64,000 bases of DNA, taken from NCBI GenBank assembly GCA_019414055.1, contig DXMV01000022.1:34452-98451 (forward strand), read 5' to 3'. This document shows positions 25,659 through 34,295 of the stretch, one piece after another. The stretch comes from Collinsella sp. Lineage in GTDB: Bacteria; Actinomycetota; Coriobacteriia; Coriobacteriales; Coriobacteriaceae. The notes under the pieces were generated by a model, which was not told the DNA's origin, did no database searches, and saw only the letters and a list, made by a program, of their open reading frames with translations. Position numbers and translations under genes: made by a program. Within the stretch, counting starts at the first letter, position 1. Each line of letters starts with the position of its first letter.

Positions 25659-25697
25659 TGCCAAAACAAACCTGTCCCTTTTTGGCAGGTTTTTGCC
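25659..25697 (+). terminator. Hairpin AACCTGCCAAAA...TTTTGGCAGG with T-run before the ROK kinase
   Basis: A 10-11 bp stem followed by TTTTTGCC. The interior AACAAACCTGTCCC resembles the complement of a stretch near 21715-21740, so it may also be a dispersed repeat. Confidence 0.6.
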
Positions 25698-25747
25698 TGG
25701 GGAGCGGTACCATACAAGCAATGTTTAAACGAGAAAGGCGGGCTCCC

Positions 25748-26701
25748 ATGGAACCTAAGCAGTACTACATCGGCATCGACGTCGGCGGCACTTCGGTTAA
25801 GGAGGGCCTGTTCGACGAGGACGGAAACCTGCTGGCCAAGGCCAGTGTGCCCACGCCTCCCATCGTTGATGCTGCGGGCTTTGCCGCGGTGACCGAGGCG
25901 ATCGACCAGGTGGTCGCCAAGGCGCAGATTCCGCGCGCCTTTGTGGCGGGCATTGGCCTGGCTGTTCCGTGCCCCATCCCGGCTTCGGGCGATGCTAAGG
26001 TCAAGGCCAACATTGCCATTAACCTGCCCGAGCTTAGGATCGCCATTCAGGAGCACTGCCCCGACGCGGTCGTTAAGTACGAGAACGATGCCAACGCCGC
26101 TGCCATGGGCGAGGCCTGGCTCGGCTCTGCCAAGGGCGTACAGAACGTGGTGATGGTCACCATCGGTACCGGCGTGGGCGGCGGCGTCATCGTCAACGGC
26201 GACGTGGTGTCGGGCGTTGTGGGCGCCGGCGGCGAGATTGGCCACATGTGCCTGAATCCCGACGAGGAGCGCACCTGCGGCTGTGGCGGCCATGGCCACC
26301 TGGAGCAGTATTCCAGCGCCACCGGTGTGGTGAGCAACTACCTTGCCGAGTGCAAGAAGGCGGGCGTCGAGCCCATCGAGCTCACCGGCCCCTCCGATTC
26401 CAAGGACGTGTTCCAGGCCTGCCGCGAGGGTGACAAGCTCGCGCTGGCCGCGGCCGATACCATGGCCGATTATCTCGGTCGTGCTCTGGCGCTTATCGCC
26501 AACGTGGTCGACCCCGAGATGTTCCTGATCGGCGGCGGTGCCTCTGCCTCGGCCGATGTCTACCTCGATGCGGTTCGCGAGCACTTCCAGCACTATGCGC
26601 TTTCCGCCTCGCGCGAGACGCCTATCGAGGTCGCCTCGCTCGGCAACGACGCCGGCATCATCGGTGCCGCCTACGTAGCCCTGCGCGCCGCCGGCAAATA
26701 G
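25748..26701 (+). CDS. ROK family sugar kinase (probable glucokinase)
   Basis: 317 residues from ATG 25748 (GAAAGGCGGG upstream). The N-terminal phosphate motif is GIDVGGTSVKEGLFDEDG. The substrate loop is KYENDANAAAMGEAW. The zinc motif is CGCGGHGHLEQY, a variant of the ROK CxCGxxGCxE signature in which the third Cys is replaced by His. GTGVGGGVIVNG is the adenosine-side glycine loop. It probably phosphorylates glucose released by the neighbouring phospho-glycosidase, which is inference from context. Confidence 0.88.
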   Translation: MEPKQYYIGIDVGGTSVKEGLFDEDGNLLAKASVPTPPIVDAAGFAAVTEAIDQVVAKAQIPRAFVAGIGLAVPCPIPASGDAKVKANIAINLPELRIAIQEHCPDAVVKYENDANAAAMGEAWLGSAKGVQNVVMVTIGTGVGGGVIVNGDVVSGVVGAGGEIGHMCLNPDEERTCGCGGHGHLEQYSSATGVVSNYLAECKKAGVEPIELTGPSDSKDVFQACREGDKLALAAADTMADYLGRALALIANVVDPEMFLIGGGASASADVYLDAVREHFQHYALSASRETPIEVASLGNDAGIIGAAYVALRAAGK

Positions 26702-26710
26702 CTGGTGCAA

Positions 26711-26743
26711 GGGGGACAGGTTACTTTGCGCCAACATGGTGCA
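26711..26743. repeat. Dispersed repeat, TTTGCrCCAACrTGGTGCA type, copy 2
   Basis: Same unit as 16195-16226; followed by a partial second unit (GGGGGACAGACTTCCCCC). Confidence 0.6.
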
Positions 26744-26866
26744 AGGGGGACAGACTTCCCCCAACGCTTGCCCCAAATTGCGTCGCGGCCCTTCCATCGT
26801 CTAGGGTTCGGCGTTAGCGTGCTACCATAGCTACGTCCAAGTACACATATCAAGTGGAGGATATCC

Positions 26867-27790
26867 ATGGCAAACGTTCTTGTCTTTGGTCACCAGAACC
26901 CCGATAACGACGCCATCATGAGCGCCGTCGTCCTGTCCCAGCTGCTCAACCAGGTTGAGTATGCCGGCAACACCTACGAGGCTTGCGCCCTTGGTCAGCT
27001 TCCGGCAGAGTCTGCCAAGCTGCTCGCCGACGCCGGCATCGCCGAGCCCCGCGTGATTGATTCCGTCGAGGCCGGTCAGCTCGTCGTCCTCACCGACCAC
27101 AACGAGTCTGCCCAGTCTGTCGCCGGCCTTAAGGACGCCACGGTCTTTGGCGTTGTCGATCATCACCGCATCGGCGACTTCGAGACCGCCGGCCCGCTGC
27201 ACTACATCTGCCTGCCCTGGGGCTCCAGCTGCACCATCGTCACCAAGCTCGCCGACGTGCTCGGCGTTGAGCTTTCCGACGTCCAGGCCAAGCTGCTGCT
27301 CTCGGCCATGATGACCGACACGCTCATGCTCAAGAGCCCCACCACCACCGATGTCGACCGCGCCGTCGCCGCCAAGCTCGGCGAGCAGGTGGGCGTCGAC
27401 CCGGTCAAGTTTGGCATGGAGGTCTTCCTCACCCGTCCGTCCGGCTCCTTCACCGCAGCCGAGATGGTCGGCAACGACATCAAGATGTTCGAGCCCGCCG
27501 GCAAGAAGCTGCTTATCGGCCAGTACGAGACCGTCGACAAGAGCCGTGCGCTTGGCATGATCGACGAGATTCGCGAGGCCATGCGTGCCTACGCCGCCGA
27601 GAAGGGCGCCGACGGCATTGTCCTGTGCATCACCGACATCATGGAGGAGGGTTCGCAGGTCCTGCTCGAGGGCGAGACCGAGGCTGCTCAGAAGGGCCTG
27701 GGCATTGCCGACGAGCACGATGGCGTCTGGATGCCGGGCGTCCTCTCCCGTAAGAAGCAGGTCGCTGCCCCCATCATGGCCGCCTGCTAG
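26867..27790 (+). CDS. ppaC: Manganese-dependent inorganic pyrophosphatase
   Basis: 307 residues. It is a DHH-family (family II) pyrophosphatase that hydrolyses PPi to drive biosynthesis. Metal ligands are in VFGHQNPDNDAIMSA, VVLTDHNE and FGVVDHHRIGDF. The C-terminal DHHA2 domain ends with LSRKKQVAAPIM, the substrate-binding SRKKQ motif. It is the length of the typical form, with no CBS insertion. Monocistronic. Confidence 0.96.
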   Translation: MANVLVFGHQNPDNDAIMSAVVLSQLLNQVEYAGNTYEACALGQLPAESAKLLADAGIAEPRVIDSVEAGQLVVLTDHNESAQSVAGLKDATVFGVVDHHRIGDFETAGPLHYICLPWGSSCTIVTKLADVLGVELSDVQAKLLLSAMMTDTLMLKSPTTTDVDRAVAAKLGEQVGVDPVKFGMEVFLTRPSGSFTAAEMVGNDIKMFEPAGKKLLIGQYETVDKSRALGMIDEIREAMRAYAAEKGADGIVLCITDIMEEGSQVLLEGETEAAQKGLGIADEHDGVWMPGVLSRKKQVAAPIMAAC

Positions 27791-27809
27791 GTTTAGTTGA
27801 CCAAACGCC

Positions 27810-27850
27810 ACGACCGGATCGCGGACGCCCCGCGCTCCGGTCGTTTTTTG
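27810..27850 (+). terminator. ppaC terminator
   Basis: ACGACCGGA / TCCGGTCGT stem followed by TTTTTTG, 20 nt after the stop codon. Confidence 0.85.
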
Positions 27851-28057
27851 TGCACGGTGCCGCGTCGTCTCTTGGACAGGCGTGCCCGTGCCGTTGAGCA
27901 AATAATGTTCAACCTGTGGTTCCGCTTTTCGGCCACGCCTGCGTGCTCGTCGTGCAGGGTAGGCTAGATGCAAGCGTAATACGTTGGAGCGCGGCGCCGC
28001 CACTTGGGCGGGCCGTGCTTTTTTAAGACGGGAGCCATCCCGTGAAAGGAGCCGCCC

Positions 28058-29416
28058 ATGGCAGCAACTGAGCAGCTGTTCAACGTTCGTGAGCGCAAGC
28101 GCTTTGAACGTCACGACATCTGGGAGCGCATCGCCGAGAACGGCACGATTTCCGCCGCCGTCATGGTCTTCGCCGCCATCGCCGCCGTCATCTGCGCCAA
28201 TACCGATGCCTACGAGGCCATCCATCACTTTTTGGAGACCCCGCTGTATGTGGGCCTGGGACATTTTACGGCCGGCCTCACCGTCGAGCTTTTCGTCAAC
28301 GACTTCCTCATGGCGATCTTCTTTTTGTTGGTGGGCATCGAGCTCAAGTATGAGATGACGGTCGGCGAGCTCAAGAACCCGCGCCAGGCTATGCTTCCCA
28401 TGCTGGCAGCTGTGGGCGGTGTGGTCGTTCCCGCCTGCATCTACCTGATCTTTAACCATGCCGGCGCGCACAACGGCTGGGCCATTCCCATGGCAACCGA
28501 TATTGCCTTTGCGCTGGGCGTGTTATCGCTTTTGGGCAACCGCGTGCCCAACGGTGTGCGTGTGTTCTTCTCGACGCTCGCCATTGCCGACGACCTCATC
28601 TCCATCGCCGCCATCGCCATTTTCTACGGTCAGAGCCCCAATCCGTTTTGGTTGGGCGCCGCCGCGCTCGTGACCTGCGCGCTCGTGTGGCTCAACAAGA
28701 CGCAGCATTACCGCCTTGCCCCGTACTCGGTGCTGGGCCTGCTGTTGTGGTTCTGCATGTTCAAGAGCGGCGTACATGCCACGCTTGCTGGCGTCATCTT
28801 GGCCTTTACCATCCCGGCCAAGTGCGGCGTCAAGCTCGATAGCCTCACCGATTGGTTGGGCGAGTGCCTGCCGCTGCTCGATGACCGCTACGACGACGAG
28901 GCGCACATCCTGGGTCAGCACGACTTTACCGTCTCGACCACCAGGGTCGAGCGCGTCATGCACCGCGTGACCCCGCCGCTCATCCGCATGGAGCGCCTGA
29001 TTTCCACGCCGGTCAACTTTGTGATCCTGCCGATCTTTGCGTTCGTAAACGCGCAGGTTCGCCTAGTGGGCGTGGACATGAGCACGCTGCTCACCGACCC
29101 GGTGACGCTCGGCGTGTACTTTGGCATGCTGCTGGGCAAGCCGATCGGTATCTTTGGTATGACGTTTGCCCTGGTTAAACTCAAGATTTCCGAGTTGCCG
29201 CACAATGTCAACTGGCACATGATCGCCGGTGTGGGCATTCTGGGCGGTATCGGCTTTACCATGTCGATCCTCATCAGCGGCCTCGCCTTCCCGACGGCCC
29301 AGTTTGAGGTCTTGGCTGCCAAGGCCGCCATTCTTGCCGGATCCGTTACCGCCGCGGTGCTGGGCATGATCTACATGAGCGTGGTCTGCAAACACCCCGC
29401 GACCAAGGACGAGTAA
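28058..29416 (+). CDS. nhaA: Na+/H+ antiporter NhaA
   Basis: 452 residues, GAAAGGA before the ATG. It is a twelve-helix inner-membrane antiporter that expels Na+ in exchange for protons. Key residues are the Asp in MATDIAFALG and the Asp pair in TLAIADDLISI, the ion-binding site. LLVGIELKYEMTVGEL is the usual early helix signature. There is a cytoplasmic N-terminal extension of ~30 charged residues and a mid-protein loop (DRYDDEAHILGQHD) longer than in the E. coli protein. Confidence 0.95.
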   Translation: MAATEQLFNVRERKRFERHDIWERIAENGTISAAVMVFAAIAAVICANTDAYEAIHHFLETPLYVGLGHFTAGLTVELFVNDFLMAIFFLLVGIELKYEMTVGELKNPRQAMLPMLAAVGGVVVPACIYLIFNHAGAHNGWAIPMATDIAFALGVLSLLGNRVPNGVRVFFSTLAIADDLISIAAIAIFYGQSPNPFWLGAAALVTCALVWLNKTQHYRLAPYSVLGLLLWFCMFKSGVHATLAGVILAFTIPAKCGVKLDSLTDWLGECLPLLDDRYDDEAHILGQHDFTVSTTRVERVMHRVTPPLIRMERLISTPVNFVILPIFAFVNAQVRLVGVDMSTLLTDPVTLGVYFGMLLGKPIGIFGMTFALVKLKISELPHNVNWHMIAGVGILGGIGFTMSILISGLAFPTAQFEVLAAKAAILAGSVTAAVLGMIYMSVVCKHPATKDE

Positions 29417-29442
29417 GAGCACATACAAGTTTGTGCAAGTTT

Positions 29443-29484
29443 AAAAACGCCGCCTGTGAACACCATCACAAGCGGCGTTTTAGT
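29443..29484 (+). terminator. nhaA terminator
   Basis: AAAACGCCGC(C)TGTGA and TCACAAGCGGCGTTTTA pair across a short loop. It also reads as a terminator for the convergent small gene at 29513. Confidence 0.75.
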
Positions 29485-29507
29485 CGTTTAAGAACGTCCC
29501 CAATGAG
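29483..29507. repeat. GGGACGTTC-family repeat
   Basis: GTCGTTTAAGAACGTCCCCA followed by ATGAG is the reverse complement of the unit at 8858-8884. Confidence 0.6.
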
Positions 29508-29512
29508 TGGGT

Positions 29513-29767
29513 TTATTCCACGGTGCCGTAGATGGCGCCCCAGCCGTGGGCGGCTAGGGCCGAGTTGAGCTGGTCGCAAAGTGACTGGCGGTCGTAATAG
29601 CCGGGCGGTAGCAGGTTGACGATTTCCATGAGATCGGGCGTCAGGTCCAAGATCTCGGCCTGTACGATCAGATCCAGGCGGTCGATGGCGTGGCGGTCGT
29701 AAAACAGTCCGTCGACCAGGCGCTGCAGGTCGCCGAATTCCTCGGCCTGGAACAATCCGTACTCCAT
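29513..29767 (-). CDS. Small conserved hypothetical protein
   Basis: 84 residues from ATG 29767; AAGGAGG is well spaced upstream on the minus strand. It is acidic and hydrophobic-patterned with no signal peptide or membrane helix (YGLFQAEEFGDLQRLVDGLF; PGYYDRQSLCDQLNSALAAH). Family not recognised. It is alone on this strand between nhaA and the aminotransferase. Confidence 0.65.
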   Translation of the reverse strand: MEYGLFQAEEFGDLQRLVDGLFYDRHAIDRLDLIVQAEILDLTPDLMEIVNLLPPGYYDRQSLCDQLNSALAAHGWGAIYGTVE

Positions 29768-29916
29768 AGTGCCTCCTTGGGCGCCCCACGCCGGCATGCG
29801 CGGCGATTCGTAATTTATTGCGATGAACTTAATCTATCACGGCTTCATAACGTTGCGGCGGTGGCGGTCTATACTTAGACGAACTGCAACGTCCCGCTTC
29901 GCGAAAGGTCGCACCC

Positions 29917-31221
29917 ATGCAGACGATCTACCAGAAGATGGAAACCACCGAACTCGATGCCGCCATCGAGGCGCTCAAGGCCGAGGTCGCCGAGGTCAAG
30001 GCCAAGGGTCTGGCGCTCGATATGGCCCGCGGCAAGCCGTCGCCTTCCCAGGTGGACATCTCGCGCCCCATGCTCGATATTCTCAATGCCAACGCCGATC
30101 TACACGACGGCAGCGTCGACTGCTCCAACTACGGCTGCTTCGAGGGTGTTCCTTCGGCGCGCAAGTTGGCAGGGGAGTTCCTGGGCTGTCCCGCCGAGCA
30201 GACGCTCGTGCTGGGTTCGTCGAGCCTTTTGATCGAGCATGACATTGCCGGCATGTTCTGGCGCTGTGGCTCGTGCGGCAGCGAGCCCTGGGACGCCTAC
30301 GAGGCCGCGCACGACGGCAAGAAGGTCAAGTTCCTGTGCCCTGTTCCCGGCTACGATCGCCACTTTGGCATCACCGCCGACTTGGGCATCGAGAACGTCC
30401 CCGTCGCGATGACCGACAACGGCCCCGACATGGACGAGATCGAGCGCCTGGTTGCCGCCGACGATTCCATCAAGGGTATCTGGTGCGTGCCCAAGTATTC
30501 CAACCCCACGGGCATCACCTTTAGCGAGGACACTGTGCGCCGCCTGGTCGAGATGCCCACGGCCGCGCCCGATTTCCGCATCTTCTGGGACAACGCCTAC
30601 TGCGTGCACGACCTGTACGACGAGACCGACGAGCTCGCCAACATCTTTGACCTCGCTCGCGCGGCGGGCACCGAGGATCGCGTGGTGGCATTCGCCTCGA
30701 CGTCCAAGATCACCTTCCCGGGCGCCGGCATCGGCTTTATCGGTGCGAGCCCCGCGGTTATCGCCGAGTTCTCCAAGCGCCTGAAGGCCGGCCTCATCAG
30801 CGCCGACAAGCTCAACCAGCTGCGTCACGTGCGCTTCCTTCCCACCATCGAGGCGGTCAAGGAGCACATGAAAAAGCATGCCGAGTTCCTGCGCCCGCGC
30901 TTTGAGGCCGTCGAGCGCAAGCTCACCGAGGGCTTGGGCGACACGGGCTGTGCCACCTGGACGCACCCCCGCGGCGGCTACTTTGTGAGCTTCGATGGTC
31001 CCGAGGGCTCGGCCCAGAAGGTCGCCGCGCTTTGCGCCGACCTGGGCGTCAAGCTCACGCCGGCCGGTGCTACCTGGCCCTATGGCAAGGACCCGCGCGA
31101 CACCAACATCCGCATCGCGCCGAGCTATCCCACGGTCGAGGACCTGGAGGCCGCGCTCGATGTGCTGGTGCTGGCCGTCAAGCTCGTCACTGCCGAGCTT
31201 GCGCGTGCCGAGCGCGCCTAG
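29917..31221 (+). CDS. PLP-dependent aminotransferase (probable aspartate aminotransferase, MocR-like class Ic)
   Basis: 434 residues, GCGAAAGG upstream. Fold type I features are the substrate-side LDMARGKPSPSQ near residue 35, CVPKYSNPTGITFSE, the PLP-contacting DNAYCVHDLY, and the Schiff-base lysine in AFASTSKITFPGAGIGF. The C-terminal IRIAPSYPTVEDLEAAL carries the Arg that binds the carboxylate. The N-terminal arm and LARGKP-type motif fit the bacterial class Ic aspartate aminotransferases more than classic AspC. Monocistronic; TATACT at 29870-29875 may be its -10. Confidence 0.87.
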   Translation: MQTIYQKMETTELDAAIEALKAEVAEVKAKGLALDMARGKPSPSQVDISRPMLDILNANADLHDGSVDCSNYGCFEGVPSARKLAGEFLGCPAEQTLVLGSSSLLIEHDIAGMFWRCGSCGSEPWDAYEAAHDGKKVKFLCPVPGYDRHFGITADLGIENVPVAMTDNGPDMDEIERLVAADDSIKGIWCVPKYSNPTGITFSEDTVRRLVEMPTAAPDFRIFWDNAYCVHDLYDETDELANIFDLARAAGTEDRVVAFASTSKITFPGAGIGFIGASPAVIAEFSKRLKAGLISADKLNQLRHVRFLPTIEAVKEHMKKHAEFLRPRFEAVERKLTEGLGDTGCATWTHPRGGYFVSFDGPEGSAQKVAALCADLGVKLTPAGATWPYGKDPRDTNIRIAPSYPTVEDLEAALDVLVLAVKLVTAELARAERA

Positions 31222-31286
31222 CGCGTATGGCCCCGCAAGTCCGGCCCAGTACTATCCGCACTTTCGATACGTAAAGGAGCGTATAC

Positions 31287-31601
31287 ATGGATTTGGGTAT
31301 TTCCACCAACCCCACGCCAGAGCTCTACACCATTAAGGTCACCGGCGAGATCGATATCTCTAACGCCGATAGCCTGCGCAATGCCATCGACCTGGCGCTC
31401 GAGCAGCCCACTGAGGCCGTTGAGCTCGATTTTGCCCAGGTGAGCTACATCGATTCGACGGGCATTGGCGTGCTTGTGGGCGCCGCTCATCATGCAGCCG
31501 ATCACGGTAAGCGTTTTAGCTGCGTCAACGTGCAGCCCCCGGTGATGCGCGTGGTTCAGTTGTTGGGCGTCGACCAGGAGATTTCGATCACCGCTGCATA
31601 A
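31287..31601 (+). CDS. STAS-domain anti-sigma factor antagonist
   Basis: 104 residues, a single STAS domain. YTIKVTGEIDISNADSLRNA opens the domain. The phosphorylatable serine lies in YIDSTGIGVLVGA, the signature of SpoIIAA/RsbV-like proteins. Such proteins bind and are phosphorylated by an anti-sigma kinase; no partner kinase is adjacent. AAAGGAG precedes the ATG. Confidence 0.9.
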   Translation: MDLGISTNPTPELYTIKVTGEIDISNADSLRNAIDLALEQPTEAVELDFAQVSYIDSTGIGVLVGAAHHAADHGKRFSCVNVQPPVMRVVQLLGVDQEISITAA

Positions 31602-31754
31602 TCTTTGCCCCCAAAAGGGCGTGCCGTTTGGCATATGTTTGTGATGCGCTCGGACGTTTTGGCGTCCGGGCGCTATACTTGACCGAATGAATAGACGAGT
31701 TCCGGCCGAATGGCGCGGTGCGGGCTCGACTCACATCGAGCCTTGGAGGTATGT

Positions 31755-32348
31755 GTGTTTGGTATTGGAGAGGGTGAGCTCGCGATCATCGTGGTCTTCG
31801 GCTTTTTGCTGTTTGGCCCGGATAAGCTCCCGCAGATGGGCCGCACGATCGGCCGTGCCATCCGTCAGTTCCGCGAGACGCAGGAAAAGATGACGGCCGT
31901 TGTTCAGTCCGAGATTATCGATCCGGTAAGCGAGGCCGCGTCGGCGCCGGTCAAGCCCAAGAAGGCCGCTGCGACCGACGACGATTCCGATGCGGACGAG
32001 GATGCCGCCGAGACGGCTGCGCCAGCAAAGAAGGAGACCTTTGCCGAGCGTCGCGCCCGTCTTGCTGCCGAGAAGGCCGCAAGCGAGGGTGCTGCTGAGG
32101 GCGAGGGCGCTGCCGAGGAGCCTGCGACCGAGGGCGTCGAGCCCGCAGGTGCCGAGTCCGAGGCCACAGCCGCTGTCGAGCCCGAGCCTGCTGCAGAGCC
32201 CGAGCCCGAGCCGACAGAGCCCACGACGGCCGACCTTTATGCCCGTCGTCCCCGCAAGCGCAAGGCCGTCGTCGACCAGCTCGCCCGCGAGCTCGAGGCC
32301 GAGGATGAAGCTGCTGCCTCCGACGCCCCGAAGGGAGGCGATGAGTAA
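31755..32348 (+). CDS. tatA: Sec-independent translocase TatA/TatB-type protein
   Basis: 197 residues from GTG 31755, 5 nt after GGAGG; a nearby ATG (31751) is out of frame. The N-terminus FGIGEGELAIIVVFGFLLFGPDKLPQMGR has the short membrane helix, FGP hinge and amphipathic helix of TatA/B. The Glu in the helix region and the long tail of Ala/Glu/Pro repeats (~110 residues) are TatB-like. With only TatC beside it, this may be a minimal two-component Tat system. It overlaps tatC by one base. Confidence 0.88.
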   Translation: MFGIGEGELAIIVVFGFLLFGPDKLPQMGRTIGRAIRQFRETQEKMTAVVQSEIIDPVSEAASAPVKPKKAAATDDDSDADEDAAETAAPAKKETFAERRARLAAEKAASEGAAEGEGAAEEPATEGVEPAGAESEATAAVEPEPAAEPEPEPTEPTTADLYARRPRKRKAVVDQLARELEAEDEAAASDAPKGGDE

Positions 32349-33139
32349 TGCCTATCGGACCTGCGCGAATGCCGCTCTTCGATCACCTGGGAGAGCTCCG
32401 TCGCCGCCTGACCATCGTGGTCGTTTCGGTGTTTGCCGCCGCCATCGTGCTGTACTTTGCCACGCCCGTGGTGCTCGATATTCTTGAGGACCCCATCCGC
32501 TCCTTTGTGCCGGACGGTAAGTTTTACATCACCACCACGCTCGGCGGCTTTGGCCTGCGCTTCTCGCTTGCCATCAAGATGGCCGTGGTCATGTGCACGC
32601 CCATGATCATCTGGCAGATTCTGGCATTTTTCCTGCCGGCACTGCGCCCCAACGAGCGCAAGTGGGTTGTGCCCACGGTGCTCGCCTCGACGGTGCTGTT
32701 CTTCCTGGGTGCCATCTTCTGCTACTTCATCATCATCCCGGCGGGCTTTGAGTGGCTCATCGGCGAGACCTCGGCTGTCGCTACGGCGTTGCCCGATCTG
32801 GAGAACTACGTCAACATGGAGCTGCTCTTTATGATCGGCTTTGGTGTGGCGTTTGAGCTGCCGCTCATCATCTTCTACCTGTCCGTTTTCCACATCGTGT
32901 CCTATGCGGCCTTCCGCAGCGCCTGGCGCTACGTGTACGTAGGCCTGCTCGTGGGTTCGGCTGTGATTACGCCCGACGGCTCGCCCGTTACGCTGGGTCT
33001 CATGTATGGCGCCCTGCTCTCGCTCTACGAGATTTCGCTCGCCATCGCTCGCGTGGTCATTACCGCGCGCGAGGGCAAGGAGGGCCTGTTCGTGAGCCGT
33101 CTGGACCTGTTCTCGGACGACGAGGACGACGAGGAGTAA
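32348..33139 (+). CDS. tatC: Sec-independent protein translocase TatC
   Basis: 263 residues with six predicted membrane helices. The N-terminal PLFDHLGELRRRLTIVVVSV carries the signal-peptide-binding motif (DHLxELRxR). FGVAFELPLIIFYLSVFHIV includes the conserved F-x-x-G-x-x-FELP segment and the helix-4 Glu. It exports folded proteins with TatA. It has a DDEDDEE tail and is followed 6 nt later by hypA. Confidence 0.96.
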   Translation: MPIGPARMPLFDHLGELRRRLTIVVVSVFAAAIVLYFATPVVLDILEDPIRSFVPDGKFYITTTLGGFGLRFSLAIKMAVVMCTPMIIWQILAFFLPALRPNERKWVVPTVLASTVLFFLGAIFCYFIIIPAGFEWLIGETSAVATALPDLENYVNMELLFMIGFGVAFELPLIIFYLSVFHIVSYAAFRSAWRYVYVGLLVGSAVITPDGSPVTLGLMYGALLSLYEISLAIARVVITAREGKEGLFVSRLDLFSDDEDDEE

Positions 33140-33145
33140 ATCGGT

Positions 33146-33502
33146 ATGCACGAGGTTGGCATTGTCAACGGCATACTCGATACAGTGATTCGCGCGGCGC
33201 GTGGGGCGGGGGCCTCGCGCGCCGTTTTGGTAACGCTTCGTATCGGGGATATGACCGAGGTCGTGCGCGAGGCACTCGACTTTGCGTGGGAGACGTTTCG
33301 CGATGAGGACCCGCTCACGCGCGGCTGCGAGCTTGCCGTGGAGGAGGTCCATCCACAAAGCGAGTGCCTGGACTGCGGCGAGGTCTTTGAGCACGACCGT
33401 TTCCATTGTCGCTGCCCCCAGTGTGGCGGCGCCAACGTGCGCCTGCTGCACGGCCGCGAGCTCGATATCGCAAGTATCGAAATCGAAACCCCCGACGATT
33501 AG
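33146..33502 (+). CDS. hypA: Hydrogenase nickel chaperone HypA
   Basis: 118 residues. The N-terminal MHEVGIV provides the nickel ligand His2. The zinc site is CLDCGEVFEHDRFHCRCPQC. It inserts Ni into [NiFe] hydrogenase with HypB. It is placed directly after tatC and 55 nt before hypB. No hydrogenase structural gene is in the window. Confidence 0.93.
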   Translation: MHEVGIVNGILDTVIRAARGAGASRAVLVTLRIGDMTEVVREALDFAWETFRDEDPLTRGCELAVEEVHPQSECLDCGEVFEHDRFHCRCPQCGGANVRLLHGRELDIASIEIETPDD

Positions 33503-33557
33503 CCCGCTAGCCATCTAATGATGGGGTATAAAGGGGCCAAAGTAAGGAGCGCTAAGT

Positions 33558-34241
33558 ATGGCCGAGAAAACGATTGATATCGCGTCGCCGATCCTGTCGC
33601 GCAACGAGCGCCTGGCAGATCAGCTGCGTCAGCGATTTAATGAGGCAGGCACCTACGTGATCAATGTGCTGTCGAGCCCCGGTTCGGGTAAGACCACCAC
33701 GATTCTGGGCACCAACGAGCGCCTGCGTGACAAGGCCGGCCTACGCTGTGCCGTCATCGAGGGCGATATCGCCTCGGATGTCGACGCCATCACCATGAAG
33801 GAAGCCGGCATGCCCGCCATCCAGATCAACACGGGCGGTCTGTGCCACCTCGAGGGCAACATGATCATGGAGGCTGTCGATGCCTTCGACCAGGCGGTGG
33901 GCCTTCAGAATATCGACGTCATCTTTATCGAAAACGTTGGCAATCTGGTCTGCCCAGTCGACTTTGACCTGGGCGAGAACCTGTCCATCATGATCCTCTC
34001 GGTGCCCGAGGGCGACGACAAGCCCATCAAGTACCCGGGCATCTTCCAACACGCCGGCGCGCAGTTGCTCAACAAGGTCGACGTGGCCCCGGCTTTCGAT
34101 TTTGACATGGATAGGTATACTAAGACACTCGATGACCTCAATCCGCAGGCGCCGCGGTTTGCCGTGAGCGCGCGCAAGGGCGAGGGCATGGATGCCTGGT
34201 GCGATTGGCTCATCGGGCAGATTGAGCAAGCAAGGGCGTAA
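33558..34241 (+). CDS. hypB: Hydrogenase nickel incorporation GTPase HypB
   Basis: 227 residues. SIMIBI-class GTPase: Walker A is SSPGSGKTTT, the switch region is IEGDIASDVD, and GGLCHLEGNMI supplies the Cys-His metal site at the dimer interface. LNKVDVAP is the guanine-specificity motif. The N-terminal His-rich nickel store seen in some HypB is absent. It acts with HypA. Confidence 0.94.
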   Translation: MAEKTIDIASPILSRNERLADQLRQRFNEAGTYVINVLSSPGSGKTTTILGTNERLRDKAGLRCAVIEGDIASDVDAITMKEAGMPAIQINTGGLCHLEGNMIMEAVDAFDQAVGLQNIDVIFIENVGNLVCPVDFDLGENLSIMILSVPEGDDKPIKYPGIFQHAGAQLLNKVDVAPAFDFDMDRYTKTLDDLNPQAPRFAVSARKGEGMDAWCDWLIGQIEQARA

Positions 34242-34295
34242 GTCGGCCGCCATACGGGCGGGCGTAGCCGCAGAGATACGAGATAGGAGCCTCTT

